A stretch of 64,000 bases of DNA from Saprospiraceae bacterium (GTDB taxonomy: Bacteria > Bacteroidota > Bacteroidia > Chitinophagales > Saprospiraceae), in assembly GCA_016710115.1 (NCBI GenBank), contig JADJLN010000019.1, forward strand, positions 396,001 to 460,000, read 5' to 3'. The notes beneath the pieces are model-generated. The model worked only from the letters and a program-made list of their open reading frames with translations. It made no database searches and was not told where the DNA came from. The position numbers were made by a program, and so were the translations under genes. This document shows, in pieces, positions 37,505 to 45,234 of the stretch. Every line of letters begins with the position of its first letter. The first letter of the stretch is position 1.

Positions 37505-37844
37505 TACGCTTCGGGTCTTTATCATTCGGATGAGCCAGCGGAAATCGCCCTTCCAACCGGATCGAAATCATATCCATCATCTGGTGATTGACGCCGGCTT
37601 CTCGCATATGCAGGCGACGGGCATCCTGGTTTTGACGAATATTGTTTTTATCCTGATGGTCACCACACTGGACGCGATCGGCAGTATCCCGTTGATTCTG
37701 CTCAGTATGGGACTGGCAGTGATTTTAACGAATTCCCTTCGTCACATTGTTCAGCGCCGGCGAACGGAAACTCAGGTGAATCAACCAGATCTGACCTCGC
37801 AATCAAGGATGGAGAAACCGGCAGAGATTCATGAATATCACTAA
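37412..37844 (+). CDS. WecA/MraY-like phosphosugar transferase, part 3
   Basis: This is the C-terminal part: PAVAIGIMILPLFDTLRVFIIRMSQRKSPFQPDRNHIHHLVIDAGFSH carries the cytoplasmic HIHH motif of WecA-type enzymes, followed by two more membrane helices. The three parts join to about 372 residues after correcting both indels. The 3' end overlaps crcB by 14 bases. Confidence 0.85.
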
Positions 37845-38199
37845 TCTCTTGTGGGTCTTTCTCGGAGGCGGAGTTGGGTCCATGCTCCGATTTGGTATTG
37901 GTTTCTGGATACCGGTATCGACCGGGTTTCCCTGGGCCACTTTTCTGGCCAACATGGTGAGTTGCGTCGTCATTGGTGCATTACTGGTGATCGCCCCGGT
38001 CTTATCCGGGTCAACTCGACTCCTGTTGATCACCGGCTTTTGCGGTGGACTTTCGACGTTCTCAACCTTCAGTATGGAAACCATGCAACTACTCCAGCGA
38101 GGAGAGATCTGTACAGCGGGTTTGTACGTCCTGGCGAGTGTCCTGGTGGGATTGATCATCGTCTATTTGACCTGGTCCTTCTTGCAGGATCCGATATAA
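37831..38199 (+). CDS. crcB: Fluoride channel CrcB/Fluc
   Basis: This small dual-topology membrane protein exports fluoride passively. At 122 residues with four membrane helices it has family length. The signature GFCGGLSTFSTFSMET is complete, and the N-terminal GGGVGSMLRFGIG is typical. It starts 14 bases inside the end of the WecA-like gene, so no separate fluoride riboswitch is expected and none was seen. Confidence 0.95.
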   Translation: MNITNLLWVFLGGGVGSMLRFGIGFWIPVSTGFPWATFLANMVSCVVIGALLVIAPVLSGSTRLLLITGFCGGLSTFSTFSMETMQLLQRGEICTAGLYVLASVLVGLIIVYLTWSFLQDPI

Positions 38200-38210
38200 C
38201 GGAAATGGAA

Positions 38211-39299
38211 TCAATACGTGATCCTGAGTGTCTCTGATTTCGCCTTGGCCTGGCAGGTCAGGATATAGCCATCTTCGATCTCTTCCTTATCCAGAGCAGG
38301 AGCAAATTCCATGATTACTTCACCTTCATCCAGATGGGCCATACAGGACGCGCACGCGCCCGAAGAACAGGAAAAAGGTACCTGATGACCTGCTCCCATC
38401 AAGGCGTCCAACAGGGTTTGTCCCGGTTTGACATGGACATGAAGTTGCTTCCCGTCCAGCGTCGCTGTTAATTCGGCTTCCTCCCCACCTGTTGTCTGGG
38501 GTAGTGGATCGCTGTCAAAGTGTTCGCGGTGAATGCGTTCGGGAGGGAAACCATCGGCCCGCAAGGCAGCATCCGCTATTTCCATCAGAGGTGTCGGTCC
38601 ACACAGGAACGCATGCTGCTCCCTGTATGGACAATTCGCTTCCTGGAGAAAGGACAGGATATGTGATTCATCAATCCGCCCGGTCCGACCCGACCAGGAA
38701 GAGACTGTCTTCTTCTTAAAGCGACCCAGAATCCCCCCCTGTTTGCCATCGGGTTGAGAAAGGGAATAATCGATCTTCAATTGTCCGGAATATCGATTGA
38801 TCAGTGCATCAAGCTCTTCCCGAAAGAGGATGGAGGCTTCCTCCCGGCTGCCATACAAGAGATAACAGAAACTCTGTGGTTCATGCTCGAGCAATTCGCG
38901 GATCATGGCAATAACCGGAGTAATACCACTGCCGGCGGTGATAAAGAAATAGCCCCTTTTGCGATCTGCATCCCCTTCTATAAAAAATCGGCCGAATGGA
39001 GGGAAGACGGTCAATGTATCGCCCACTTTGACCTCCTGGTTGAGCCACCGGGAAGCCTGTCCTTTGGCTTGTTCTTTGACGGCAATTTCCCAGGTACATT
39101 CAAACGGAGCCCGGCACAAGGAATAGGCCCGACGAATGGATCCTTTTTTCCCGGGTACCTCGAGTGTGAGGTATTGACCGGCTTTGTAGATAAATGACTC
39201 GCGGATCGACTCGGGAATGTCAAAGGTGATACTTACAGCATCTTCCGTCTCCTTGTTGACCCGGGCGACCTTCAGTTCGTGTGGTATAAATGCACTCAT
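38211..39299 (-). CDS. PaaE-like ferredoxin-type NADPH oxidoreductase
   Basis: This is a 362-residue flavin reductase with a C-terminal plant-type [2Fe-2S] domain. FAD binding is shown by RRAYSLCR and the pyridine nucleotide site by FITAGSGITPVIAMIREL. Cluster cysteines are in CSSGACASC plus a distal one in ILTCQAKA. It resembles PaaE, which feeds electrons to phenylacetyl-CoA epoxidase, but paaABCD are absent here. It is divergent from alkB with about 140 bases between, so it is a candidate electron donor for the hydroxylase. I used the ATG at 39299. Confidence 0.87.
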   Translation of the reverse strand: MSAFIPHELKVARVNKETEDAVSITFDIPESIRESFIYKAGQYLTLEVPGKKGSIRRAYSLCRAPFECTWEIAVKEQAKGQASRWLNQEVKVGDTLTVFPPFGRFFIEGDADRKRGYFFITAGSGITPVIAMIRELLEHEPQSFCYLLYGSREEASILFREELDALINRYSGQLKIDYSLSQPDGKQGGILGRFKKKTVSSWSGRTGRIDESHILSFLQEANCPYREQHAFLCGPTPLMEIADAALRADGFPPERIHREHFDSDPLPQTTGGEEAELTATLDGKQLHVHVKPGQTLLDALMGAGHQVPFSCSSGACASCMAHLDEGEVIMEFAPALDKEEIEDGYILTCQAKAKSETLRITY

Positions 39300-39436
39300 G
39301 TCCTGCAAAAATGAAGAATCAATATGGATTGTTGTGAAAACGGAGAAGAAAGCGATTTGGTTTGACGGTTTTCTCCGATTCCTACTTGAGTCATCCGGAA
39401 TATCCTAACTTTCCTATCCAGAAATTGACTGGCCAG

Positions 39437-40495
39437 ATGAAGTGGAGAGATTTGAAATACCTGATCGCATATGTTGCCCCTGTTTCTGCCTGGATCGGGT
39501 TCAGCCTGGGCGGTTTGTGGTCACCCGGATCGATTTATGTTGCGTTTGGAGTCATTCCACTGCTTGAGCTTGTCCTTCCTGTGGATTCGAGAAATGTCGA
39601 AGCCTCTGAGGAGAGTTCCAGGAAGAAACGCCGATTATTTGATGTGCTCCTCTGGATTAATGTGCCCGTTCTTTATGCACTCCTTCTGGTTTATCTCCGG
39701 CAGATCACAAGCGGACATCTTTCGCTCGGAGAACAGGTTGCCATGATGTTCAATATGGGGTTGATCATGGGCGTCACCGGGATCAATGTGGGCCATGAAC
39801 TGGGCCATCGCACCTCTTTTTTCGAACGCAGCCTGGCCTGGCTTCTGCTCCTTCCTGCCTTGTATGTGCATTTCCATATCGAACATAATCGCGGCCATCA
39901 TAAATGGGTAGCCACAGATCATGATCCGGCTTCAGCCCGAAAAGGGGAATGGGTCTACACCTTCTGGATGAGAAGTATAGTCGGATCCTGGATCAGTGCA
40001 TGGAATCTGGAATCCAGCCGATTGCAGAAGGAAGGACGCAAGGAATTCAGTCTTCACAACCAGATGATCCAGATCCAGATTCTGCTCTTCGTTTACCTGA
40101 TGTTGATCGCATCCGGTTTTGGCCTGGTCGGGGTGATCGCGGCTTCGGGTTCCGGCTTGATCGGTATTCTGCTCCTGGAGACGATCAATTATATCGAACA
40201 CTATGGTCTGCGCCGGAAACAAGATGAAAACGGGCAATATGAACAGGTCAGACCCTGGCACAGCTGGAACAGTGATCATGAACTGGGAAGGATCTTTCTC
40301 TATGAGTTGACCCGTCATTCGGATCACCATTATCGGGCCAGTAGAAAATATCAGCTACTCCGACATTTCCAGATGAGTCCTCAACTGCCATTCGGGTATC
40401 CGGGGTCAATGATTCTCAGTCTGGTCCCTCCCCTTTGGCAGCGATTCATCGATCCGTTGATTCCTGACGTATCTTGTCCCTCTGAATCTTGTTGA
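39437..40495 (+). CDS. alkB: Alkane 1-monooxygenase (AlkB-type)
   Basis: This integral-membrane non-haem di-iron hydroxylase oxidises terminal methyl groups of alkanes or related chains. All histidine boxes are visible: GHELGHR, HNRGHHKW, the family signature NYIEHYGL, and LTRHSDHH. About 352 residues start at the ATG at 39437; a TTG at 39362 would give a longer, less hydrophobic N-terminus. Six membrane helices are expected. Its stop overlaps the start of the adenine deaminase gene (TGATG). Rubredoxin is absent nearby; the divergent ferredoxin-type reductase could replace it. Confidence 0.9.
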   Translation: MKWRDLKYLIAYVAPVSAWIGFSLGGLWSPGSIYVAFGVIPLLELVLPVDSRNVEASEESSRKKRRLFDVLLWINVPVLYALLLVYLRQITSGHLSLGEQVAMMFNMGLIMGVTGINVGHELGHRTSFFERSLAWLLLLPALYVHFHIEHNRGHHKWVATDHDPASARKGEWVYTFWMRSIVGSWISAWNLESSRLQKEGRKEFSLHNQMIQIQILLFVYLMLIASGFGLVGVIAASGSGLIGILLLETINYIEHYGLRRKQDENGQYEQVRPWHSWNSDHELGRIFLYELTRHSDHHYRASRKYQLLRHFQMSPQLPFGYPGSMILSLVPPLWQRFIDPLIPDVSCPSESC

Positions 40496-41124
40496 TGAAA
40501 ACTTCCCTGTCCGAATTTATCCTGGATCTCCCGAAAGCAGAACTTCATGTCCACATCGAAGGGACGTTCGAGCCGGAACTGATGTTTGAGATCGCCAGAC
40601 GGAACAGGATTTCCCTGGATTTCCCTTCGGTGCAGGCGCTGCAGGATGCTTACCGATTCAATAATCTTCAGGAGTTTCTCGATATCTATTACACCGGGGC
40701 AAACGTGTTGATCAACGAAGCCGATTTTTATGATCTGACCCTGGCTTATCTGCGCAAATGCAAGCAGCAATCCGTTGTGCATACCGAGATCTTTTTTGAC
40801 CCTCAGACACATACGGATCGGGGCATTGCTTTTGGAACAGTGATACACGGTATTCACCGGGCACTGGAAAAGGGCCGGCAGGAATGGGGAATTTCCTCTC
40901 GCCTTATTCTGTGTTTTCTGCGACATCTTTCAGAAGAAGCAGCATTTCAGACACTGGAAATGGCCCGTCCGTATCGTGACTGGATCATTGGAGTCGGACT
41001 GGATTCTTCCGAGAAGGGACATCCACCATCCAAATTCGAGCGTGTCTTTCCAGCGTGCGGGCGAGGAAGGATACCTGCTGATGGCACATGCGGGAGAAGA
41101 GGGACCAGCCGAATATATCCATGA
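40495..41124 (+). CDS. add: Adenine deaminase (adenosine deaminase family), 5' part
   Basis: This amidohydrolase deaminates adenine to hypoxanthine, or adenosine to inosine. The metal-binding motif is in AELHVHIEGTFEPELMF, and the adenine-deaminase-type segment GLDSSEKGHPPSKFERVF is present. The ATG at 40495 overlaps the alkB stop. One extra C at 41050-41051 shifts the frame just after VF, so the last 25 residues of this frame are spurious. Confidence 0.88.
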   Translation: MKTSLSEFILDLPKAELHVHIEGTFEPELMFEIARRNRISLDFPSVQALQDAYRFNNLQEFLDIYYTGANVLINEADFYDLTLAYLRKCKQQSVVHTEIFFDPQTHTDRGIAFGTVIHGIHRALEKGRQEWGISSRLILCFLRHLSEEAAFQTLEMARPYRDWIIGVGLDSSEKGHPPSKFERVFPACGRGRIPADGTCGRRGTSRIYP

Positions 41125-41515
41125 GGCTCTGGATCTGTTGAACGTGATCCGGGTAGACCATGGGAATCGATGTCTCGACAATGATTCCCTCGTACAGGAA
41201 TTGGTCGATCGGCAGATCCCGTTGACCCTGTGTCCTCTTTCCAACCTGGAACTCAAAGTGATTCGAACCCTTGAAGATCATCCGGTCAAGGCCATGTTGG
41301 AAAGAGGATTGCTGGCGACCATCCATTCGGATGACCCTGCTTATTTTGGCGGTTATATCGTTGAAAACTATTTGCGCACAGCAGAGGCTGTCGGCTTGTC
41401 CCGGCAGGATATTTGCCAATTGGCGGTCAACAGCTTCCAGGCAAGTTTTCTGGAACAAGCTGACAAGGAACTGTGGATTGATCGTGTGCGCACGTATTGC
41501 TCCACAGCCGGATGA
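41051..41515 (+). CDS. add: Adenine deaminase (adenosine deaminase family), 3' part
   Basis: This is the continuation: QRAGEEGYLLMAHAGEEGPAEYI carries the second metal ligand, VIRVDHGNRC the catalytic His-Gly region, and LLATIHSDDPAYFGGY the Asp-Asp pair. Removing one C at 41050-41051 joins it to the first part to give about 340 residues, the usual length. HAGEEGPAEYI and SDDPAYF favour adenine over adenosine as substrate; this is family-level inference. Confidence 0.87.
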   Translation, partial: QRAGEEGYLLMAHAGEEGPAEYIHEALDLLNVIRVDHGNRCLDNDSLVQELVDRQIPLTLCPLSNLELKVIRTLEDHPVKAMLERGLLATIHSDDPAYFGGYIVENYLRTAEAVGLSRQDICQLAVNSFQASFLEQADKELWIDRVRTYCSTAG

Positions 41516-41585
41516 ACGGATTTGAATTCCCTCTTTACATCGGTGCAGATAATCGGCCCGTACCAGAGGTTTTCGTGAGGTAAGA

Positions 41586-42236
41586 ATGACATGCAGGATG
41601 ATGAATAAAGCCCTTCTGGAACAATTCGGACATATTGACATCTATCTATTTGATCAACTCCTGAAAGGCCGACTGAACGGATTGACCAGGGTGTTGGATC
41701 TGGGCTGCGGTGCAGGCCGAAATCTTGTCTACTTTCTGCAGCAAGGTTACGAGGTCTTCGGCATCGATCAGGATGCGGACCAGATCGATCGGGTACGAGC
41801 ACTGGCGACCAATTTATGTCCGGGATCTGATGAACAGCATTTTCAGGTTGGAGAAATAGACGGGTTACCCTTTCCGGCACATTCATTTGACCTGGTGATT
41901 GCCAATGCTGTCCTGCATTTTGCCCGGGATGCAAACCATTTCGAAGCCATGATCCACGAAGCCTGGCGTGTGCTCCGACCGGGAGGGATCTTTTTTGCCC
42001 GGTTGGCATCCAACATTGGTATTTCCGATCGGATCCAACACATAGGAAATGGGAGGTTTCAGCTTCCTGATGGTACTGAACGCTATCTGGTTGACCAGCG
42101 AATGATTCTGAATTTTACCCGTGATCTGGATGGGGAATTACTCGACCCGGTCAAAACCACGATCGTCCAGGATTTGCGCAGTATGACAACCTGGGTAGTG
42201 CAAAAGAAAAAGGATCCGGACCTGGACAATCCCTGA
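41586..42236 (+). CDS. Class I SAM-dependent methyltransferase
   Basis: This encodes 216 residues with a Rossmann methyltransferase domain: motif I RVLDLGCGAGRN, motif II EVFGIDQDADQ, and the motif IV region FDLVIANAVLHFARD followed by AWRVLRPGGIFFARL. The N-terminus resembles the TehB/Methyltransf_11 group. The start may instead be the ATG at 41598. The substrate is unknown. It follows the deaminase gene by about 70 bases. Confidence 0.85.
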   Translation: MTCRMMNKALLEQFGHIDIYLFDQLLKGRLNGLTRVLDLGCGAGRNLVYFLQQGYEVFGIDQDADQIDRVRALATNLCPGSDEQHFQVGEIDGLPFPAHSFDLVIANAVLHFARDANHFEAMIHEAWRVLRPGGIFFARLASNIGISDRIQHIGNGRFQLPDGTERYLVDQRMILNFTRDLDGELLDPVKTTIVQDLRSMTTWVVQKKKDPDLDNP

Positions 42237-42267
42237 ATTCATTGCCTCCTCTGAATTGCGAACGGAA

Positions 42268-42762
42268 ATGAAATACAGACGTTTGACACCTGACGAACTC
42301 TCGGAACTGGAAACGGAATTTATTCAGTTTCTGGCGGCAAACACCATTACGGGACAAGACTGGGAAAAACTGAAGGAGGAAAAAAGAGATCAGGCTGAAG
42401 AATTGATCGATCTGTTCAGTGACATTGTCTTTGAGCGTGTACTTGCACAGATCAACTTTCTGGAAATTTCCACACCAAAGGATATTCGTACATTTTCCTG
42501 TGAGCCGCAAGTGATCAGAATGAATGGCATCCGGATTGCCGGAGAGACGAATATTGACTTTACGCAAACGGGTGACCCACAAGCCATGATCGCCCACGTA
42601 CAACAGAGTGGTGCTGTCTTGCAATTCTATTCAGGTGAAAAGGCGTATCAGCCCAACCGGTCGGAAGAGCTGTTCAGAATGATGCAGCAGGGGGCCCTGA
42701 TTTCAAGAGATGGTCATTTGTACAAGACACTCGAGTCCCTGAAGGGCACCCCTTCGGAATAA
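42268..42762 (+). CDS. DUF6495-like conserved hypothetical protein
   Basis: This 164-residue cytosolic protein begins KYRRLTPDELSELETEFIQFLAANTITGQDWEKLK, a pattern I associate with the Bacteroidota family DUF6495. I chose the ATG at 42268, directly before KYRRLT. No catalytic motif is evident and the function is unknown. It ends three bases before the stop of the convergent neighbour. Confidence 0.75.
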   Translation: MKYRRLTPDELSELETEFIQFLAANTITGQDWEKLKEEKRDQAEELIDLFSDIVFERVLAQINFLEISTPKDIRTFSCEPQVIRMNGIRIAGETNIDFTQTGDPQAMIAHVQQSGAVLQFYSGEKAYQPNRSEELFRMMQQGALISRDGHLYKTLESLKGTPSE

Positions 42763-42764
42763 GT

Positions 42765-43451
42765 TCAGTTTATCTGCTTCTGCTCTTCAAGGATCCACAG
42801 CGCCATATCCCACGGTAGGAGAAGAGTGTCGCCCTGATATCGGGAAAGGTCTTTGCGGATCATTTGATATTGGTTCATCAGGTCCTGGTTCTTCATCTGA
42901 AAAGTCAGGAGGGTCCTGGCCACTTTCATCCAGCGTTCCGGGTCGGGAATGACAGGCAGGTCTCTGGCTTGGAATCGTACCAGGCTACTGAGGAAAGCAT
43001 CATGATGATAGGGTGCACAAATAGCCGGAAACCTCATCGCCAGGTAAAAGGTGATGATCTCCAGGTCCTGATCATGACCGGCATAATGGGGCTTTCTTCG
43101 CAGTTCCCGATAACGCTGGATCAGTTCATCCGCATGGAATTGAAACCGGTTGATTCGACCGTTCAAGTCGCGTTCCTGACGAAAGAGATCGGTGAACATC
43201 AGGTGAACGAGATGGGGGTCAATCTGTATAAATTGCAGGATAATCTCCTTTGGTTGATATCCCTGCCGACTCCATATCCGTCGGTTGATATCGCTTTGCA
43301 AGCTTCGATCAAACATGTCCGCCAGATCCATTGACTGGAGATCCCAGTGGTGCTGAAAGCGGTGCTGAACAGTCCACACATACAGGTTGGGTCGGTCATG
43401 CAATACTAGTGCATATTGAGTAATGGTTTCCTGGATGGCTTGCAGATTCAC
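42765..43451 (-). CDS. Hypothetical protein, alpha-helical
   Basis: This 228-residue protein has no signal peptide or membrane helix. It is rich in His, Gln, Arg and aromatic residues (LHDRPNLYVWTVQHRFQHHWDL; DINRRIWSRQGYQPKEIILQF). The sequence looks mostly helical with scattered hydrophobics. I do not recognise it. Full length, good codon use and lack of internal stops support a real gene. It is convergent with the DUF6495-like gene. Confidence 0.7.
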   Translation of the reverse strand: MNLQAIQETITQYALVLHDRPNLYVWTVQHRFQHHWDLQSMDLADMFDRSLQSDINRRIWSRQGYQPKEIILQFIQIDPHLVHLMFTDLFRQERDLNGRINRFQFHADELIQRYRELRRKPHYAGHDQDLEIITFYLAMRFPAICAPYHHDAFLSSLVRFQARDLPVIPDPERWMKVARTLLTFQMKNQDLMNQYQMIRKDLSRYQGDTLLLPWDMALWILEEQKQIN

Positions 43452-43514
43452 AACAGACGGATTTGAGCTGCAAGAATACCATCTGTGACCGACTTGAATG
43501 ACATTCGCACAGGA

Positions 43515-43850
43515 TTATCCGTTCTGCTCCAGCAGTTCACGGGGATGCCAGTACCGGTTCTGAAATTCAACAACCTTGTTGTCTTCCACCAGGGTCCCTT
43601 CGGCGATCAGTCTTTCTGCCATTTCGGATGGCGTTGGAAAATGCAGTCTGCCGCTCAATTCACCTGCGCGGTTGACCACCCTGTGTGCGGGAATGGGCAG
43701 CGCTTCATCAAAGGACTGTCGCAGTGCCCAACCGACCATCCGGGCAGAGCCTAGAGCCAGAAAATCGGCTATCGCACCGTATGTCGTGACCTTTCCTTCC
43801 GGAATAGCGCGGACCACATCATATACGGCATCGAAATAGGTGGTATTCAT
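43515..43850 (-). CDS. Alkyltransferase-like (MGMT-family) protein lacking the acceptor Cys
   Basis: This 111-residue DNA-binding domain is of the O6-alkylguanine-DNA alkyltransferase family. The DNA-binding part is clear (FDAVYDVVRAIPEGKVTTYGAIADFLAL and RMVGWALRQ). The active-site motif PCHRV reads PAHRVVNRAGELSG, so the methyl-accepting Cys is Ala. Such ATL proteins bind alkylated guanine and pass it to nucleotide excision repair instead of repairing it. I used the ATG at 43850; the longer upstream frame lies in repeat DNA. Confidence 0.88.
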   Translation of the reverse strand: MNTTYFDAVYDVVRAIPEGKVTTYGAIADFLALGSARMVGWALRQSFDEALPIPAHRVVNRAGELSGRLHFPTPSEMAERLIAEGTLVEDNKVVEFQNRYWHPRELLEQNG

Positions 43851-44454
43851 GTGTGAAAGGTAAGGTAAAGATGAAAGAGCAAAAGAAAGCACCAAAGGGA
43901 AAATTCCAAATTCCAAATCACAAATAAAATTCAAATCCGAAATATAAATGACCGAAACGTAAGGAAGAGGGAAGGATAGAATGTTGAACAGACAACCGAC
44001 AATAGACAACAGAAATTCCAAATGACAAGCATCAAATCACAAATAAGCACCAAATCTGAAATTCAAATGATCGAAACGCAAGGGCCAGGATAGAATGTTG
44101 AACCGACAACAGACAACCGACAACGGACAACAGAAATTCGAAATGACAAGCATCAAATCACAAATAAAAGACAAATTCAAAAGATCAATGACCGAAACAA
44201 AAGTGGGTAGAAAAGAACCGACAACGGACAACGGACAACGGACAACAGAAAACAGACAACCGACAACAGAAATTCGAAATGACAAGCATCAAATCACAAA
44301 TAAGCACCAAATCTGAAATTCAAATGATCGAAAGGCAAGGGCCAGGATAGAATGTTGAACCGACAACGGACAACAGACAACCGACAACCGACAACCGACA
44401 ACCGACAACGGATAACCGACAACGGATAACAGACTACCGCCCTATCTTTGCCCC
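43851..44454. repeat. Repeat-filled intergenic region
   Basis: About 600 bases with no gene. At least three degenerate copies of a unit of about 130-150 bases occur, with the order AAATTCCAAATGACAAGCATC, AAATCACAAATAAGCACCAAATC, ATGATCGAAACG and GGCCAGGATAGAATGTTGAACC. A nine-base CCGACAACN tandem repeat fills about 44355-44430. The A-rich theme matches that at 10.0-10.6 and 49.8-50.9 kb. Confidence 0.85.
44443..44450 (+). promoter_or_regulatory. -7-like box directly before the TrpF-like gene
   Basis: TATCTTTG matches TAnnTTTG and ends only four bases before the ATG at 44455. If it is used, the message would be nearly leaderless. No -33 TTG is evident in the repeat DNA upstream. Confidence 0.35.
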
Positions 44455-45042
44455 ATGTACCTTTTCGCAGATAAGATCACCAGCCTGACGGCTGCCCGGT
44501 ATTTTGCAGCACGAGGAGCAAACTGGCTTTTTTTTGATCGTGCACAACTGTCTCTCCCCCAGATCATGGCTATCCGTGAATGGGTGGAGGGCCCACAGAG
44601 TGGGCTGTATTTTCCGCTAGGTGTGCAGGAAGAGGATCTCCCGGTAATTGACCACCTGGTCCCGGATGCGGTCGTGATCGGCCATTTTGGTGAAAGGAGT
44701 GAACTTCCGGACAATCAGGTGCTGATCAAGGAATGGCGAATAGAACTGGGTGATACCAGCCAAAGGGTATTGGACAGGATGGCCAGTTGGCCAGATTTTC
44801 ACTTCCATCTGCTGCGGTGTGAAGAACGAACTGAATCTGAGATCCGGGATATTCTGGATGCTTTGCCTGACGCCATATTGTCCCGTGTTGTGCTGAGTTT
44901 GCACCCGGCCCAGGTCCACCCCATTCCCGGGATCGGAGGGATTTGCCTGATGGCACCTGATGAACAGGTGGTCGGTTTGCTGTCTTTCGATGAGATCGAT
45001 GAAGCCATTGATCGGATCGAAGAGTTGATCCATCCGGTATAA
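44455..45042 (+). CDS. TrpF-like TIM-barrel hypothetical protein
   Basis: This 195-residue protein begins MYLFADKITSLTAARYFAARGANWLFFD, like the start of phosphoribosylanthranilate isomerase (K-x-x-G-I-x-x-x-x-D-A in TrpF). It has alternating strands and helices but lacks the usual Cys/Asp catalytic residues at recognisable places. No trp genes are near. It may be an inactive or repurposed TrpF-like protein. The assignment is tentative; the gene itself looks real. Confidence 0.65.
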   Translation: MYLFADKITSLTAARYFAARGANWLFFDRAQLSLPQIMAIREWVEGPQSGLYFPLGVQEEDLPVIDHLVPDAVVIGHFGERSELPDNQVLIKEWRIELGDTSQRVLDRMASWPDFHFHLLRCEERTESEIRDILDALPDAILSRVVLSLHPAQVHPIPGIGGICLMAPDEQVVGLLSFDEIDEAIDRIEELIHPV

Positions 45043-45234
45043 CCTGAACGAGGATCCTTTTCTGGTCTCCCAAACAATTCACTGCGACTTGACCAAACCA
45101 ACCGATATGTCCGGTACCGAATGACCAACTGTCGGTCAACTGTCTATTCTGATCGGGGAGTAGAACTGGCATGGATTCCATTTCCCGGTTACCTTTATGC
45201 CTCCATTCATCTGACATCCATCCGGCCCTTGCGC

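Noticed and set aside
43860..44450. CRISPR array
   Set aside because: The repeats are degenerate, with no constant-length spacers and no cas genes. The nine-base CCGACAACN tandem is a simple repeat.
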